A stretch of DNA of 64,000 bases from Septoria linicola (lineage: Eukaryota > Ascomycota > Dothideomycetes > Mycosphaerellales > Mycosphaerellaceae): NCBI GenBank assembly GCA_024114885.1, contig CP099420.1:3534001-3598000 (forward strand), written 5' to 3'. A model generated the notes under the pieces. The model had not been told where the DNA came from. It saw nothing but the letters and a program-made list of their open reading frames with translations, and did no database searches. Numbering within the stretch: the stretch's first letter is position 1; every line of letters starts with the position of its first letter. This document shows positions 20,747-32,956 of this stretch, piece by piece. The translations under genes and the position numbers were made by a program.

Positions 20747-23111
20747 TCATTCCACAAATCGCGTGCCTCGTCTGGGCTGCACAACCTCCTCTGCTTCGGC
20801 AACGAGTAAGTATCCCGTAGTGCTGGCCTCGTCCGCAGAACTGCTCCTATCAGATTCGTGATTTCGCAATTCTCTCATTCCACACTGGACTCGGACGTCG
20901 CCCATCTTACGTACAACTCCACGACTGCCGCTAGCAGAGTTCACACTGTTGAGCAGTGGAGCCTGGAAGACGTTCGCAATTTCGAGTGGACTCATTGTGA
21001 CATGCAAGCCGAGTCTCCAGTATCCCCAGAAGACGGGCAGAATGGCCAGTACGGCAAGGAACTCGAGAATGACAGCGCCGGCCCACCATCTTAAGTCGCT
21101 CCGAAATACGTTCAGTCGCACAGTCTGCTCTGCATCGACTTGTTGGCGTAGCTGCAAGCCAGGATCGAGCCGCTTGGCCCAATCTATCTCTCCTGACGAA
21201 TTGGCAGCCGCAATACCAGCGCGGAACATCAGAGTGTTGAATTGGTCAATTATGGAGTTTGTCGGATCCGCGAAGGAGCTGTTGCACAAAGTAGACTTGA
21301 TGGTATATTTGGTGACCATGTTGTTGAACGAATTGCGGTCAGGCATAATCGCAGCGCCAGTCTGTCGCGGATCGGTGACGGCCTCCATGGTCGCATTAGC
21401 AGCTATTTGACCCTGTAGGAAAGCGCCCAGAACGGTGATGGTAAGAGGCACTTCGCTGTCGGACCTGTTGACGAAGGTGTTGTTGGCCATCGCGACGATC
21501 CTGGCTTCGCTTGGTGGTCGTGCGAACTTCATCACATTCTTCTTGTGGATCTCTACATCGTACTCTAGCACGGCTGACACGAGCTTGCAAGTAGTCTCTG
21601 TGTAGTGGCCTGTGCAGCTACTGAAGTTTGCAATGCCAATTTGGAGTTCCACCTCTTCGGGTCCAGCGAAGGGCGGATCAGCGTGCATCTTGTCGCGTAT
21701 CTGGATGTTGAAGAGCGGCATGGGTGCCACTTTCCCACTGATGCCTGAGCCCCAAGTTGATGAAGCATTATGCTGGATGTCTTGAGGCGTGAGTGGCCAT
21801 GTCTTGGAGGAGCAGTTGCGGACCATGACGCCAGGTCCGCGCACGGTGGCACGACAGTCTCCGTCACAGCCAGAGATATCAGCGACAAGTGTGCTGTTGT
21901 ACGTAAAGCCGTCGAGTGCAGGATCAACGGGATGGCCTGCTCAGTAAGTCAGTGCTGTAATGAAGGCTCGCAACCTGATACTTACTTGTGGCCATCCCGT
22001 CCTTGGTCAACCTCCCACCGAAGCCGGTCGGGAGCTCTGGTGCGACAGGAAACTGCAGTAATGTAGAGCTGGTCTGAAGCTCAGACTTTACAGAAGATGC
22101 TTTCTGCAAAAACGGACCATCAGCTATGACCAGGGCACTAGCAATCATAGCGAAGGCCAGTATTGGCTCGGTTTTGGCATTGTACAGTGCTCGGCAGATT
22201 CCTTGACCTGACTCCCAATGTCTATTTCAGTTAGTGGAAGGATGTCTTGGCTAGGTAATCGTGCTCACTGACCTTTGTAGCTCATCGACAGTCGACCCAC
22301 GATACGCTTTGTACCACCATGCAAGAGGTATTGCCTGGAGTAGAGCAAACTGCAGTGAGCGACTGATGACCGCCGAGGATATGGCCAAATATACTGAGGG
22401 CGACCACGGCCAGTCCGCCACCTTCTCTCCATTTGAGCCAATCAGGATACCCAGAGAGGCGAGCATGCAGCAGAGCACTAAGAGAAGAGCAGCAATGCCG
22501 ATAAGTTGCGCTATCCTGAGAAGAGTGGGCTGCCATTCAGGTATATCCTCAGGCGGAGAAATGCCTAGGTCACGGCCCCATGAAGAGCTCCTCGAAAGTT
22601 GACGGACGGAGGTGATGAATCGTGGTTTCCTTTTCTCATCGTTGAGAATCGCGTCTGTCTCTGCTCTGTCGGGTGTACGATGCTGGGTTTCCTGGTTTCT
22701 GATGGAATTGACTCCTTGTGGCGTTGCACCACGGCCGACAGTCTGCTCTTGAGCGGCTTGAGTGTCATCTTGCGAGGTCTTCGTAGAGCTTAGCAACGAC
22801 TCGCCTATAGCTGTAGTGACTGGCACATCGTCAACTGGTGACACTGGTGGAGCCAACACGGAGAAAGCTGTGTCCAGTGGTGATACAGGTGAGAAAGTGT
22901 TTGCCGTGTCCCGACCTGGACTTGTCGGTGTTCTCGGAAGATGTGTCAAGGTAATTGTCGACGCACGCTGAACGTTAATGCCGCCGGTACTGCTACTATC
23001 AGTTGACGCACAAGTCTCAACACTCGTCGACTTGTTCGACTCGGATTGAGACGAGATTCGCTTCTGCTTTTCTGAGCTGGTACCCTCCATTTCTGGTGTT
23101 GAACGCAACAT
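20747..23111 (-). CDS. DUF3176 membrane protein
   Basis: Three exons, 23111-22273, 22221-21986 and 21936-20747, give 754 aa. The family is confined to filamentous fungi and has no assigned biochemical role. The disordered Ser/Thr-rich N-terminus (about 190 residues) precedes two membrane segments (near LLRIAQLIGIAALLLVLCCM and the ISSAVISRSLQFALLQAIPL stretch). The family signature follows across the first splice: AYRGSTVDELQR joins HWESGQGICRALY. A third membrane stretch (ILAFAMIASALVIADGPFLQ), the PELPTGFGG motif, an extracytoplasmic region with paired cysteines (CDGDCRATVRGPG), and a last membrane segment (GAVILEFLAVLAILPVFWGY) complete the pattern. The 51- and 49-nt introns are GT-AG, and the junctions keep frame at AG|A and A|GC. 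The start is the first ATG; a CTGAC...TAG just upstream of it looks like an acceptor, so an extra 5' exon is possible. Confidence 0.88.
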
Positions 23112-24061
23112 GCTAAGCAGTCAGCACTGCTGAGACGGACTGTCCGAGGGCCTCGTCCGTAGAAGTAACAACACGCCATGATGTTGGATATCTCTATAAC
23201 GGGTCAATTCATGTAGCAAGCTCGTGGTCTCGGCAAAGGAACGCGTTCATCCGGCCAAGGGTGGCATGGCTCGCTGCCATGACCTTCAGCGTGACAGCCA
23301 GGAACGTGTCCAATGACGACTTGTGGACGTGCCATTGAAGGTTTCTGTGATGAGTATCGCAGCTAGGGGTCTGTTTGATAGTGTATAATTAGAAACTTGA
23401 CTGCTCGTGGCAGGAGCTCGAGAATGGCCTCCAGAGATAGCCGGCCATATAGGCTCGCCTCGGACGAAGCTGTCGCAGACATGATGGCGTGAGCGTCAGA
23501 TATTCGCTTCGCTATACCTCGAATGGATGCTGCACGGCGATGAGCAGAGAAATGGAGAGCGATCACGGAGGTCAAGCTGTGTTTGCCCGAAGATCACACA
23601 TCTCGGCTTCACAATGACAGCTCACGAACACTGTTATAAGCTGATGCAATCGCTGGCGGACTGTGAATGGTACAATATTGATGATCGGAGGAGACAATGT
23701 TTTGCAGCGAGGAGGAGAGGTAGTGACGAGCAAGGCAACTTTGCCGAATGCCTACAAGTTCTTCCCAAAGCCGATTGAGGCAGATAGATTGAGGCGCATC
23801 ACTATAACTCGATGTCTCCAATGCCTAACGCAAGCTATGTCGCTTCCAACGCACTCGTATTTGAAACGCCTGCCTTGTTCGAATCATAGCTATGTTCGAA
23901 GCGTAGCCATGTTCGAAGCGTAGCCATGTTCGAAGCGTAGCCAAGCTGCGCGTGCAACTGTCCACAGCCTTGCTCCCATGATTTGTTCGATACCTTCGCC
24001 ATTCGTACATGAATTTCAGAAGCTCGAGTTGACTTCAGAATAGTTTGCTCAATGGCGTGTC
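23112..24061. other. intergenic region with minisatellite
   Basis: Upstream of the DUF3176 gene and downstream of the BTB pseudogene. It contains the 17-bp tandem repeat listed separately. No gene is recognised; short open frames on both strands look random. Confidence 0.5.
23875..23942. repeat. 17-bp minisatellite, four units
   Basis: Three perfect head-to-tail copies of ATGTTCGAAGCGTAGCC at 23892-23942, preceded by a diverged fourth copy at 23875-23891 (TTGTTCGAATCATAGCT). Each unit contains the palindrome TTCGAA. It is in the spacer on the 3' side of the BTB pseudogene. Confidence 0.92.
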
Positions 24062-24868
24062 CTATCTAAAATTGGAGTGAGATCCACACCTGGGCACTTT
24101 GTCATTGTGATTGTGGTAAGTGCATTTTGGTTGCTCTGTGACATCAATCGTCCCGTGCGACGTGTTCCCGATGTTGCACAGCTCCACGCTCATATCCACA
24201 AAGAACTTTTTCGGCAGAAAATCGCTTGCCTCCCTGGGGAAAGTCCGCATTCGAAGGTCTCATCATATGAAGATAGTCGTCCTGAAGCATTTTAGCCAAT
24301 AATATAACGCCGATGTTGCAGCCATACAAGTATGCAATGGCACTGGGCGTTAGAGCTCGGCGGCCCTGTTTGCGGATGCGAAGCAGTGAGTCGACAATCA
24401 GGTTTGAAGGACGAGATCCTCAAGTTCGTGGGCGGCGATGTACAATTTGACCTGATTTAGTTGTGGTGATGGCAGTACTTCGTTGTGGTGAGCCCACTCC
24501 ATATAGGCTTCGAAGGTGTCGGGCTCCATATTGGGCAACGAGTACGTGCTCCTCTCCTCGGTCCTTGTAGATGGTACGAAGGCTCATTTCCGCCTTTGTG
24601 CTTCGAAAAAGCCAGAGTGCTTGCAGAGCTTGCTCTCCAGAACACAGTACTTCATTGCTTTCGGACCCACCAAAACCGTCACTCGTTCACCTTCTTCATC
24701 GAGGATCGGCCGAGAGCCGTCTTTGTCATAGGCGAGCTTCTCGTCATCTCCCAACGTGCGCGCTATGATGCCTGAATACCGCGGCGGATTCTCATTTTCT
24801 TCCTTGACGCCTTGGTCGAGGTTCGTAGTCTGACCACTCCTGCGGAAGAAGCGTCGTAGCACGTCCAT
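24062..24868 (-). pseudogene. BTB/POZ-domain protein, decayed
   Basis: Reading from an ATG at 24868, the minus strand encodes the beginning of a fungal BTB protein: a short leader, then DEEGERVTVLVGP and CKHSGFFEA. A TGA stop at 24586-24584 interrupts this frame. Beyond it the same frame continues with BTB-like sequence (LPNMEPDTFEAYMEWAHHNE, then VKLYIAAHELEDLVLQ) to a second stop. The family-typical continuation IVDSLLRIRKQGRRA is in another frame, and DFPREASDFLPKKFFVDMSV is in a third. One stop and two compensating single-base frameshifts are needed to explain it, and I see no GT-AG pairs that would remove them. I call it a pseudogene. The TGA stands where a CGA would be natural, a C-to-T change. 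Sequencing error at all three sites is unlikely but not excluded. Confidence 0.75.
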
Positions 24869-26503
24869 CGTAGCGAGGATCTTTGTGGTCGCGATGGAAT
24901 GGCAGCTGTCGAATTCGAGAAATGGCAAAGTTGGAGCGCGACAGGAACCTTGCCCGCAGCATTCCTACCAAATTCCTCGTCGCCATGGTCTTATGTAACG
25001 CAAGTTGGCACTGAACATGCCAAAACGGGGTCTGCAATCAGCAATTCTAGCCCGCCATCGGTGGTAGCTTTCCATCTACCACGTTTACGCGGCGTGGTCT
25101 GGTAATGGCAGTTCCCGAACTGCTTATAATGTGTCGCGTCAGAAATACGCCTGCTCGGATCGCGCTAATGGTACTGAAATGTGTCAGTGCCGCAAACATA
25201 AGCTCCAGTCGAACCGAAATTTGCACATGTAGGATAACTCTCTATCCGGACTGTCTGCTGGAAGGCTTGGCGCGTCACGAATTCACCGGACAGGACCTCG
25301 ACTAGCCGGTGAAGCAGTGTGGTCGCACGGCATTCGTGAGGAACGCGGCTGATGGAGGATCTTCGCGGTTGAGGCTGTCGAAGGAATCCGTCTACGTGCA
25401 GCTTGACCGGCATGCCGTAATGCCGTGGGGTGGAAGATCGTGTATGCCTTGTGCTCTCATTCATCTGCGCTATATCAAAGTCAATATACAGCTTCAGTGT
25501 GGTACGAAACACGTAAAGATTCGTGGGAGCTCTTCAGGTGCTTGGGGGTCAAGCAGCCACGGTGATAGTGAAATGCCAAACTTCAGCGGGCAGACAAATG
25601 TTTCTCGCTGTCGTGTGTCGTGGACTGCAGTATACTGATGCAGCAAGTCGAGAGAGTCGTCCGCAATGCCAGCACACCACATGCCGCATGCGTGTTGTTG
25701 CTGGCGCAGACAGCCGCTGTCGTTCGTGCCATGTCAGCGGCAGCTAGCGGTTCTGTCCACGTATCTGCCGGAGACTGCACACGACTTCTTCCCGTAAAGA
25801 GTCTACTGTGTTGCACATGTCGATTTGTCCGATTGGTCCCGATTGACCATGTCGCTTGTGTTGTCGGTGGGCTCGTGCTGCAAAGAGAGACGTGCAGGAT
25901 CATCGTGGCATGGAGTCTGAAGAGACAAAGGAGCAGCGCGGCACCAGCAGGAACGCGAGAGCTGCACGGCCAGATGTCCGTGGCGAGGACGATTCAACCA
26001 TCGAGACAGCAGTGTCACGAGCAAGAATTTCATGAGAGCATCCAGGTATCTTGGATGGCAGGAAAGCTGACCTGGACTATGCTGTATGCGGCCAGCCGAG
26101 AGCTGCAGCGCTGCAATGACGAACTTTCGCATGTGGTAAACAGCAGTTCCCCTCCATACAACCTTGCAATCAAAAGGAACGAGTGTCTACGCAAACAGCA
26201 CGCTACTACCACCACCACTACTGAACACAGATTGTCACCATCCGTGTCTTGCTCAACAAGACTCCGCCACCACACCGCCAGTCCGTCTGCCTTGATCCCA
26301 CCCACACATCGCCAATCAGCTTAGGGTTTGGTTCCTGCATGATGCCCTCTGTGCTCCACGTGCGAATTGCAGTCTGCTGACAATCTCGCCAGCCTTCCTG
26401 CTTCCTCTCCATAAGCCCGGCTTGACTTGCTTCCTCTTTGATAGCTCGTCTCTTGCGCTACCATCCACTTTCGACCGCCGCATTCACAGCTCCGGCCGTC
26501 GAC
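24869..26503. other. intergenic, no gene recognised
   Basis: About 1.6 kb between the BTB pseudogene (-) and the phosphatase inhibitor gene (+). The longest frame (25620-26324, +) is Cys/Ser/Ala-rich with no family resemblance and begins at a non-ATG codon. I treat it as chance. The last 250 bases are CT-rich and probably form the promoter of the downstream gene. Confidence 0.4.
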
Positions 26504-27451
26504 ATGGCTCAGACTGCCCCTCCTCAGCATTCGCCCGCTTCAGCGCCTAGGAGGCCCAAGGGTAGGCTGCTTCTGCATTGGATCGCGACGCATGATTGAG
26601 ATAGCTAATAGCACGTGAACCAGGTATTCTGAAGAACTCAGCCTCGTACCAGCAGACTTCACCAGATGCTCGCGTGAGCCCAACGACCGAGCGACCCAGC
26701 TTCAGCAATAACGATGGTGCGGCCGATGGAGCACGTCCGGGAATGCCACCACGCGAGATGTCTGAGAAGGAAATCACACAGATGAACACCGAGGCCAACG
26801 CTGGAGGCCATCGACGTTCGAGCAGTGCTACTCAGCGAGCTAGTATCGGTCGACGACTGTCCTCGCAATCAGAGGGCATCACAAACGGGCAGTCACATGC
26901 CGATGGCGAGCAGCAGAGATTGAAGTGGGACGAGGCAAATCTGTACTTGAACGAAGGACAGATGGGAGGAAAGATGAAGATCGACGAGCCTAAGACCCCT
27001 TACGCTGGCCAGTACGACCCGGCTGAGGACGACGACGAAATCGAGACCATCAACGCCCAAGAACTTGCCGTGGATGAGCTGGACATGAAGCCTCGTGCAC
27101 GTAAAGCTTCGGGTTCGCGCGCCAAAGAAGGCGACATCCCAGACATCGATCTTGGTGAGCCAGAGATGGATCCGGCAACACGACGTGAGAGCGATTCCGA
27201 GCGACGAGTTCACGTGGATCCCGATGAGATGGACCACGATGGTGCTGGTCACGGTGAGCAGAGTGAAGCGGACATGACTAATGAGGAGCGTGAGAAGCAC
27301 CACAAGTTTGAGCAAATGCGCAAGAAGCATTACGAGATGAAGAACATCAAGAACCTGCTGGGGTTGGTGACACCACTATCTCCAATAATTGGTCCTGATA
27401 CTGACCGCTCACAGTCATCCTGAGGAGCTTGATCGGCTTGACGATGAGTAG
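26504..27451 (+). CDS. GLC8: protein phosphatase inhibitor 2 (Glc8-like)
   Basis: Three exons, 26504-26561, 26624-27362 and 27415-27451, give 277 aa. Inhibitor-2/Glc8 binds protein phosphatase 1 and acts as inhibitor and maturation chaperone, controlled by phosphorylation. The PP1-binding motif KGILKNS is built across the first splice (AAG G|GT ATT). The central conserved block (about residues 120-146) contains KWDEANLYLNEG and MKIDEPKTPYAGQYDP, including the threonine in KTPY that GSK3-type kinases phosphorylate in homologues. The C-terminal RKKHYEMKNIKNLLG matches the I-2 inhibitory helix. The last exon encodes only 12 residues (HPEELDRLDDE) and replaces a read-through tail. Introns of 62 and 52 nt, the second with a TACTGAC branch, are GT-AG. 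The protein is mostly disordered, as expected. Confidence 0.93.
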
Positions 27452-28394
27452 ACCAAGTAACGAAATTGACGAAAGCATAGCATTGGGTAACGGCAAGAAT
27501 CCTGCACGATTTGCGACAAGCAGTATCGCGGCGTTCAGAGAATAGCATTGGGACTGGGCGCAGGTCGGAAACCACGTCTGAAGCACATCGAAGCGAATGC
27601 ATGAGTGTAGTATGTCTTTCGGCTTGCAGTCAGATGTAGCCCATGTACACTTTGGTTTACTTGCTTCGCTTTGCAGGAAGGAGCGGAGAAGCCGGTCGTT
27701 GCATGTGAGGGAAGGCACGACGTCTCGTAAGTTTTTGTGTGGTCCGCTGACCATTTATCGTCGCCGCAGGAGGCCTGTATAACGTCTGCCGACTCGCCAG
27801 TATCCTTGCACAATTTGCATGTGCGCCTCGGTCACGATCGAGAATGTCTATGACAGCTGCCGTACTCCATCGCACGTCGTACACACGCCAACGGAAAAAT
27901 GCTGACCAAATTCGATAAGTGCCCCTACTCTATCGCACCCTGGTCACTGGAGCCAACGTGTCGCAAGAACAGCACAAGCGAGCTCTTGGCAATATTCGAA
28001 ACAGCCCTACCAGAGCATACTTCGTCTACCTGCTGCCAGCCCACCTCATCGAAGCTCCAGTTGCCGCCAGATACTGGATGAACTATCAAAAAGGTGCCGT
28101 GTCCGAACTTTCGTGCACCACGACTATGGCGGCGTCAATCTACCTCGTGCTATCTCGTGCCTGGCCTGTTCAAGGTGCGACCGCGAGCTGTGGACCAACC
28201 AGGAGCGCGATGAATATAAGACACAGCATATCCTCATGAACGGCAAGTCTTGGGTAGGTTCTTTCAAGCACGATTGTTGCATTGCCTCGTTTCCTGCTCT
28301 TGAAGAGCGTCCTTTCTTTTTAAACACCAACTTTGAGTCACTCATTTGAGCAGTGCAGCGCACTTATCACCTCCCGGCGAGGTATATCTCTGGA
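27452..28394. other. intergenic, promoter of cellobiose dehydrogenase
   Basis: No gene is recognised. Plus-strand open frames at 27899-28239 resemble nothing I know. The 3' part should contain the promoter of the cellobiose dehydrogenase gene; I could not identify specific regulator sites with confidence. Confidence 0.45.
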
Positions 28395-31206
28395 ATGATG
28401 AAGTTCCCAACTACTGCTGCCGCCCTCGCAGCTCTCACCGCCACTTCTTACGCACAGGTATTCTCTACCTACACCGACGACGATGGAATCGTCCTCTGGC
28501 AGAACACGTGGGACTCGCAAGTCGGAGCTGGCAACGCGCAGTGGGGTCTGGCCCTCCCACCAGCGGACGCACCAGATTACACGAACGAGTACATCGGTCG
28601 TGTTGTCGCTCCGATTCCTGAATCTGGCACCTGGCTCGGAATCTCTCACAGCAGCGGAATGACTTCCTCCCTGATCCTTCTCACCTGGGTCAACGACGAC
28701 GAGGTCATGACCTCTTTCCGCTATGCATCAGGATACGTGGAGCCCGATGTCTACAAGGGCAATGCCTCGCTTAGTGTCATCAGCTCTTTCGTGAACGAGA
28801 CGCACTATGGCCTGACTTACAGATGTGAAGACTGTTGGGCCTGGGATCAGGATGGTGTTTCTGGCTCTCAGGTTCCAAAGACCACTTCTGCTGCAGCACA
28901 GTTGATGGGCTGGGCTCAGGCTACCACTGCACCGACAAACCCCCAGGGCGCTGATGCGGGTATTGTGCAGCACGCTGCAGATGGAATCATGGCTGCCACT
29001 GTGGGATCTGCCAGAAACACCCAGTACACAGAGTGGTTGAGCCTCGCCACTGCCACTTCTTCATCTTCACCTTCGCCTACCAATGGGACTGCGCCTGTCG
29101 GAACTGGAACTGGTGGCGGGTCAAACACAACTGCAACCGCGACTTCGTCTGCTTCTTCTGCAGCTTGCACTGGCGATAGCAGCGCCATTACTTCTCAGAC
29201 ATGGGAATACATCGTTGTCGGCTCCGGAGCTGGCGGCATTCCCGTTGCAGACCGACTCTCGGAATCTGGTGCCTCAGTCCTCCTCATCGAGAAGGGGTCT
29301 CCATCTTCCGGTCGCTGGAATGGAACTTTGAAGCCGGAGTGGCTCGAGGGCACAAACCTCACACGCTTCGATGTCCCAGGCCTTGACAACCAAATCTGGG
29401 TGGACTCCGACGGCATCGCATGCACTGATGTCGCTGTCATGGCAGGCTGTGTTCTTGGTGGAGGCACAGCAGTCAATGCAGGCCTTTGGTGGAAAGCAAA
29501 CCCAACGGATCTCGACTACAACTTTCCTGAAGGCTGGAAGAGCGCTGATATGGAGGCCGCGGTCGAAAGAACCTTCGACAGAATCCCCTTCACAGATGTT
29601 CCATCGCAGGATGGCATCATCTACCAAGGTCAGGGCTACGATGTTGTCGCTGGAGCTCTGGCAGCCAGTGGATGGAAGAACGTCACTGCTGATGAAGTGC
29701 CTGCTGAGAAGAACTTGACTTTCTCGAGGCCAAACCACATGTTCTCCGGCGGTGAGAGAGGCGGTCCAATGGCGACGTATTTGGTCTCTGCGAGCGAAAG
29801 GGACAACTTCAAGCTTGTCACTGGCACATCTGTGGCGAGAGTGGTTCGCGATGGCAGCACTATTACTGGCGTTGAAGTCGAGGCTTTCCTCGAAGATGGA
29901 ATCTGTGGCACGATCAACGCCAAGAATGTCATCTTGTCTGCTGGTGCTTTTGGTAAGTCATAAAGACGAGAATACCCGCGAAAGTCACTGACGACATCTA
30001 GGAACGCCCAAGATTCTCTTCCGATCTGGTATCGGCCCTCAGGATCAGCTCGAAATCGTTTCGAAAGCCGAAGGAGACAAGATGGTCAATAGCTCCGACT
30101 GGATCAACTTGCCTGTCGGCCAGAACCTAGACGACCACACATCAACAGATATTGTCGTCACGCACCCCAACATCACCACCTACGACTTCTACGGCGCATA
30201 CTCTGCCCCAATCGAGGCAGACATGAATCTCTACCTCGACAGCAGAAGTGGCATCCTGGCTCAGTCGGCGCCAAATCTGGTGGCAAACTTCTGGCAGGAG
30301 GTGGAAGGTGCTGACGGCATAACTCGACAATTGCACTACACTGCTCGCATCGAGTCCAGCCACGACGTCAAGAGCAATAAGTCCATCTCAATCACTCAGT
30401 ACCTGGGTCGTGGCTCTACTGGGCGAGGTGTTACCACAATCACCGCGGCACTGAACATGGTGGTGTCCGAAGTGCCCTACCCAAGTGATGGCGAGGACCT
30501 TGCAGCGATCAAGACGGGCATTGAGTCTCTGCTCTCTACATTGTCTATCGATCCACAGATCAAAATAGCCTACCCGCCGACCAACACATCTCTCGACTCT
30601 TGGTTGGCTGACTACCCACTCACGACCTCTTCTCGTTCGGCAAACCACTGGATGGGCACAGCGAAGATGGGTCTTGACTCCGGTCTGGTCGATAACGGCA
30701 CTGCAGTCGTGGATTTGGATACCAGAGTATATGGAACTGACAACCTGTTTGTGGTCGATGCTTCTGTTTTCCCAGGCATGGTCACGACCAACCCATCCGC
30801 TCTCATCGTCGCAGTGGCCGAGCACGCATCCGAGAAGATCCTGGCACTTGGCAGCGCCTCGAATTCCAACAGCACCTCTCCCGCCAACGGCACTTCCACG
30901 TGAGTCGACCATCGTCAACACCATTCTCTCCTCCATAAACGAATCCAATCTGATCACCAGCACAGTGCAACAGCTAGTGCCAGCTTCCCTTCAGCAACAA
31001 ACGGCACAGCGCCACTAACTCCTATCAACTTTGCCATCGTATCAAGCGCCGCCCCCGTGCCATCAGGAACAGCAGGGGCCGGCGCTGCAGTCGCGAAAGT
31101 AAACCAACAATGCGGTGGCATCGACTTCCAAGGAGCAACTGCTTGCGAGGGCAGACTGGCATGCAAGCAATGGAATCCATATTACTACCAGTGTGTATCG
31201 GGATAA
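28395..31206 (+). CDS. CDH: cellobiose dehydrogenase, class IIA, with CBM1
   Basis: Three exons, 28395-29952, 30002-30899 and 30966-31206, give 898 aa. The secreted flavocytochrome oxidises cellobiose at FAD and passes electrons through haem b to lytic polysaccharide monooxygenases during cellulose breakdown. A signal peptide (MMKFPTTAAALAALTATSYA) is followed by the cytochrome domain; Met89 in SSGMTSSL and His193 in VQHAADG are the probable haem ligands. A Ser/Thr/Gly linker (about 218-265) leads to the GMC dehydrogenase domain, with FAD motif VVGSGAGGIPVADRL near residue 275 and catalytic His735 (SANHWMG) and Asn783 (TTNPSA), spaced 43 apart as in known enzymes. Exon 3 encodes a linker and a family-1 cellulose-binding module (QQCGGIDFQGATACEG...NPYYYQC). 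The last intron (66 nt) must be spliced to reach it; read-through gives a form without the module. Confidence 0.95.
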
Positions 31207-32956
31207 GTAGGAAGCTTGAGGTAGAATCATGTGAGGGTCGGAGAGCAACGTGCGAGTCTGATAGGTGTAGACTGACTCGGAGATGCGCTTCGAGTATGTA
31301 TATATAGGTCTTCGATGTTGACATGCTTTCGCGGTCGATGAAGTTTGTTTGGACGTCAGACCCTGCTAGTCCTTTGCATCAGTAGCATTTCTGCGTTGTG
31401 ATGATCAGTAGTCTGTACAGCTACTCATTAGTAGCAGCTTGTACCCTGCACGCTGTAGGTATCGTCGCCTTCACGCTCAGCCATGTGCGTTTCTACCGTC
31501 CTTCAAACCTCACCCTTCCTCGCCACAGCAAGACCCACCTCCACTGGTCGTTTACAGGCACTCGCATAAAGCTGACAAGAAAGACCAAGCCCTCCCACGC
31601 ATGCGTGCATCCTTGTACCACGCACTGACGTCGCGGCAGCCCATGTCAGAGTGGTATAACATTGACCCGAGAACAGCCATCAGTATCCGAGCCCTAGTTA
31701 GCCATCCCACATCACTTCGCATAACGCGTTCAATGTCCAACTTCATGGTGAATGTGCCATTGAATTAGCGAGGACTTCGACTTGTTGGGTCTTGGAGAAT
31801 GTACGCGACTACGCCTAGCGAGTTGCGTTGTTGTGTTGGGATTTGATGGAACTATGTCGGTCGCCAGAAGGAGAAGTGCAGTGTGGTCTTTGCTAACGTG
31901 TTTGATAAGCAACGGAGCTGACCGAGAATGCTCGTGCACGAAGCTGCCAAAACAGCCGACAACATTCCTAACAACTCTCCATGATGCATCAATGCTATCA
32001 TCGCCATCGGCGCCATCAATGCAGTCGAACGAGCGCATACAGCCGATGATGCCGCGCGTGTAAGCTCATCAATTGAAGGCAGTTTTATCCGCTCCGCTTG
32101 TTGTTGACAGCGGCGGACCTGCCCATCAACCTTGAGCTCCGCCCACAACTCCACACGTTCGGCCGAACACGGGAAATGTCGATATAGCTGTGCGAAACTA
32201 GTGATGGCTCACTGCTACTGGGCTTCGTTGCGCCACAAGGTGAGGTTCAACTCGAGTTGACCAGCAGTCTCTTCCCTTCGAAAAGCCAGCATTCCGGACT
32301 TCACCCATTGTGGTATATACATATCAGGCGCGGGCCGTATGCAGATAATCGCCAGATATCCCACGCTGCAGGTCATCTTACTCTTGCATGCGCACCTCGC
32401 ATTGGCGAGACGGGAGGACGACAACCACTGACCACCTGCTTTTGCGTGAGGCGAAGCACGACGCCAACTGGTCGAAAAAGCAACGCATCCCACGCTTCAT
32501 CTGCAGGTCGTACACAAATCCGGGGCAGCAACCTGGCTGCTTCTGCGTCCAATTTGGTCCACACGACACTGTCCACGACATATCCTCGACATCAGGCGGT
32601 TAGCTCGTTGTGACGTCGGATCACCTTCGGCTGCGCCGTTGTACTGGACCTAGGCTGAGAGGACTTGGCTGGGCATTTATACTAGCTGTCGTCCAGCTTC
32701 GAGGGCCCGGACTTCGATCAACAGCAACAGAACTTAGTCTCGATTTGTGTGCTGGCGTGGATTCATCATTTTGAAAGCATTGCAATAGCTATTGGCCATG
32801 AACTTTCAAGCATCGATTGTTGCAGAATACCCATTACCTGTCGAAAACGTCAATCGCTGAGAAATTGACAAGAGTGACTCAACGTTACGCCCTTCCCGAA
32901 ACAGATAAATTGTTGGAAGAGGTAGAACATCGATCAGATTTCTGCACATTGTTACT
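31207..32956. other. intergenic, no gene recognised
   Basis: About 1.75 kb between cellobiose dehydrogenase and the ACT-domain gene, both on the plus strand. Overlapping open frames around 31730-32154 and 32257-32613 have no family resemblance. No repeat or RNA gene noticed. Confidence 0.45.

Noticed and set aside
24062..24868. BTB gene as an intact gene with introns
   Set aside because: No GT-AG pair with a branch site removes the stop or aligns the frames at the breaks; single-base lesions explain them more simply.
25620..26324. Plus-strand open frame of 234 codons
   Set aside because: It starts at a non-ATG codon, is rich in Cys/Ser/Ala, has no recognisable domain, and precedes the inhibitor-2 gene in a promoter-like stretch. 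Probably chance.
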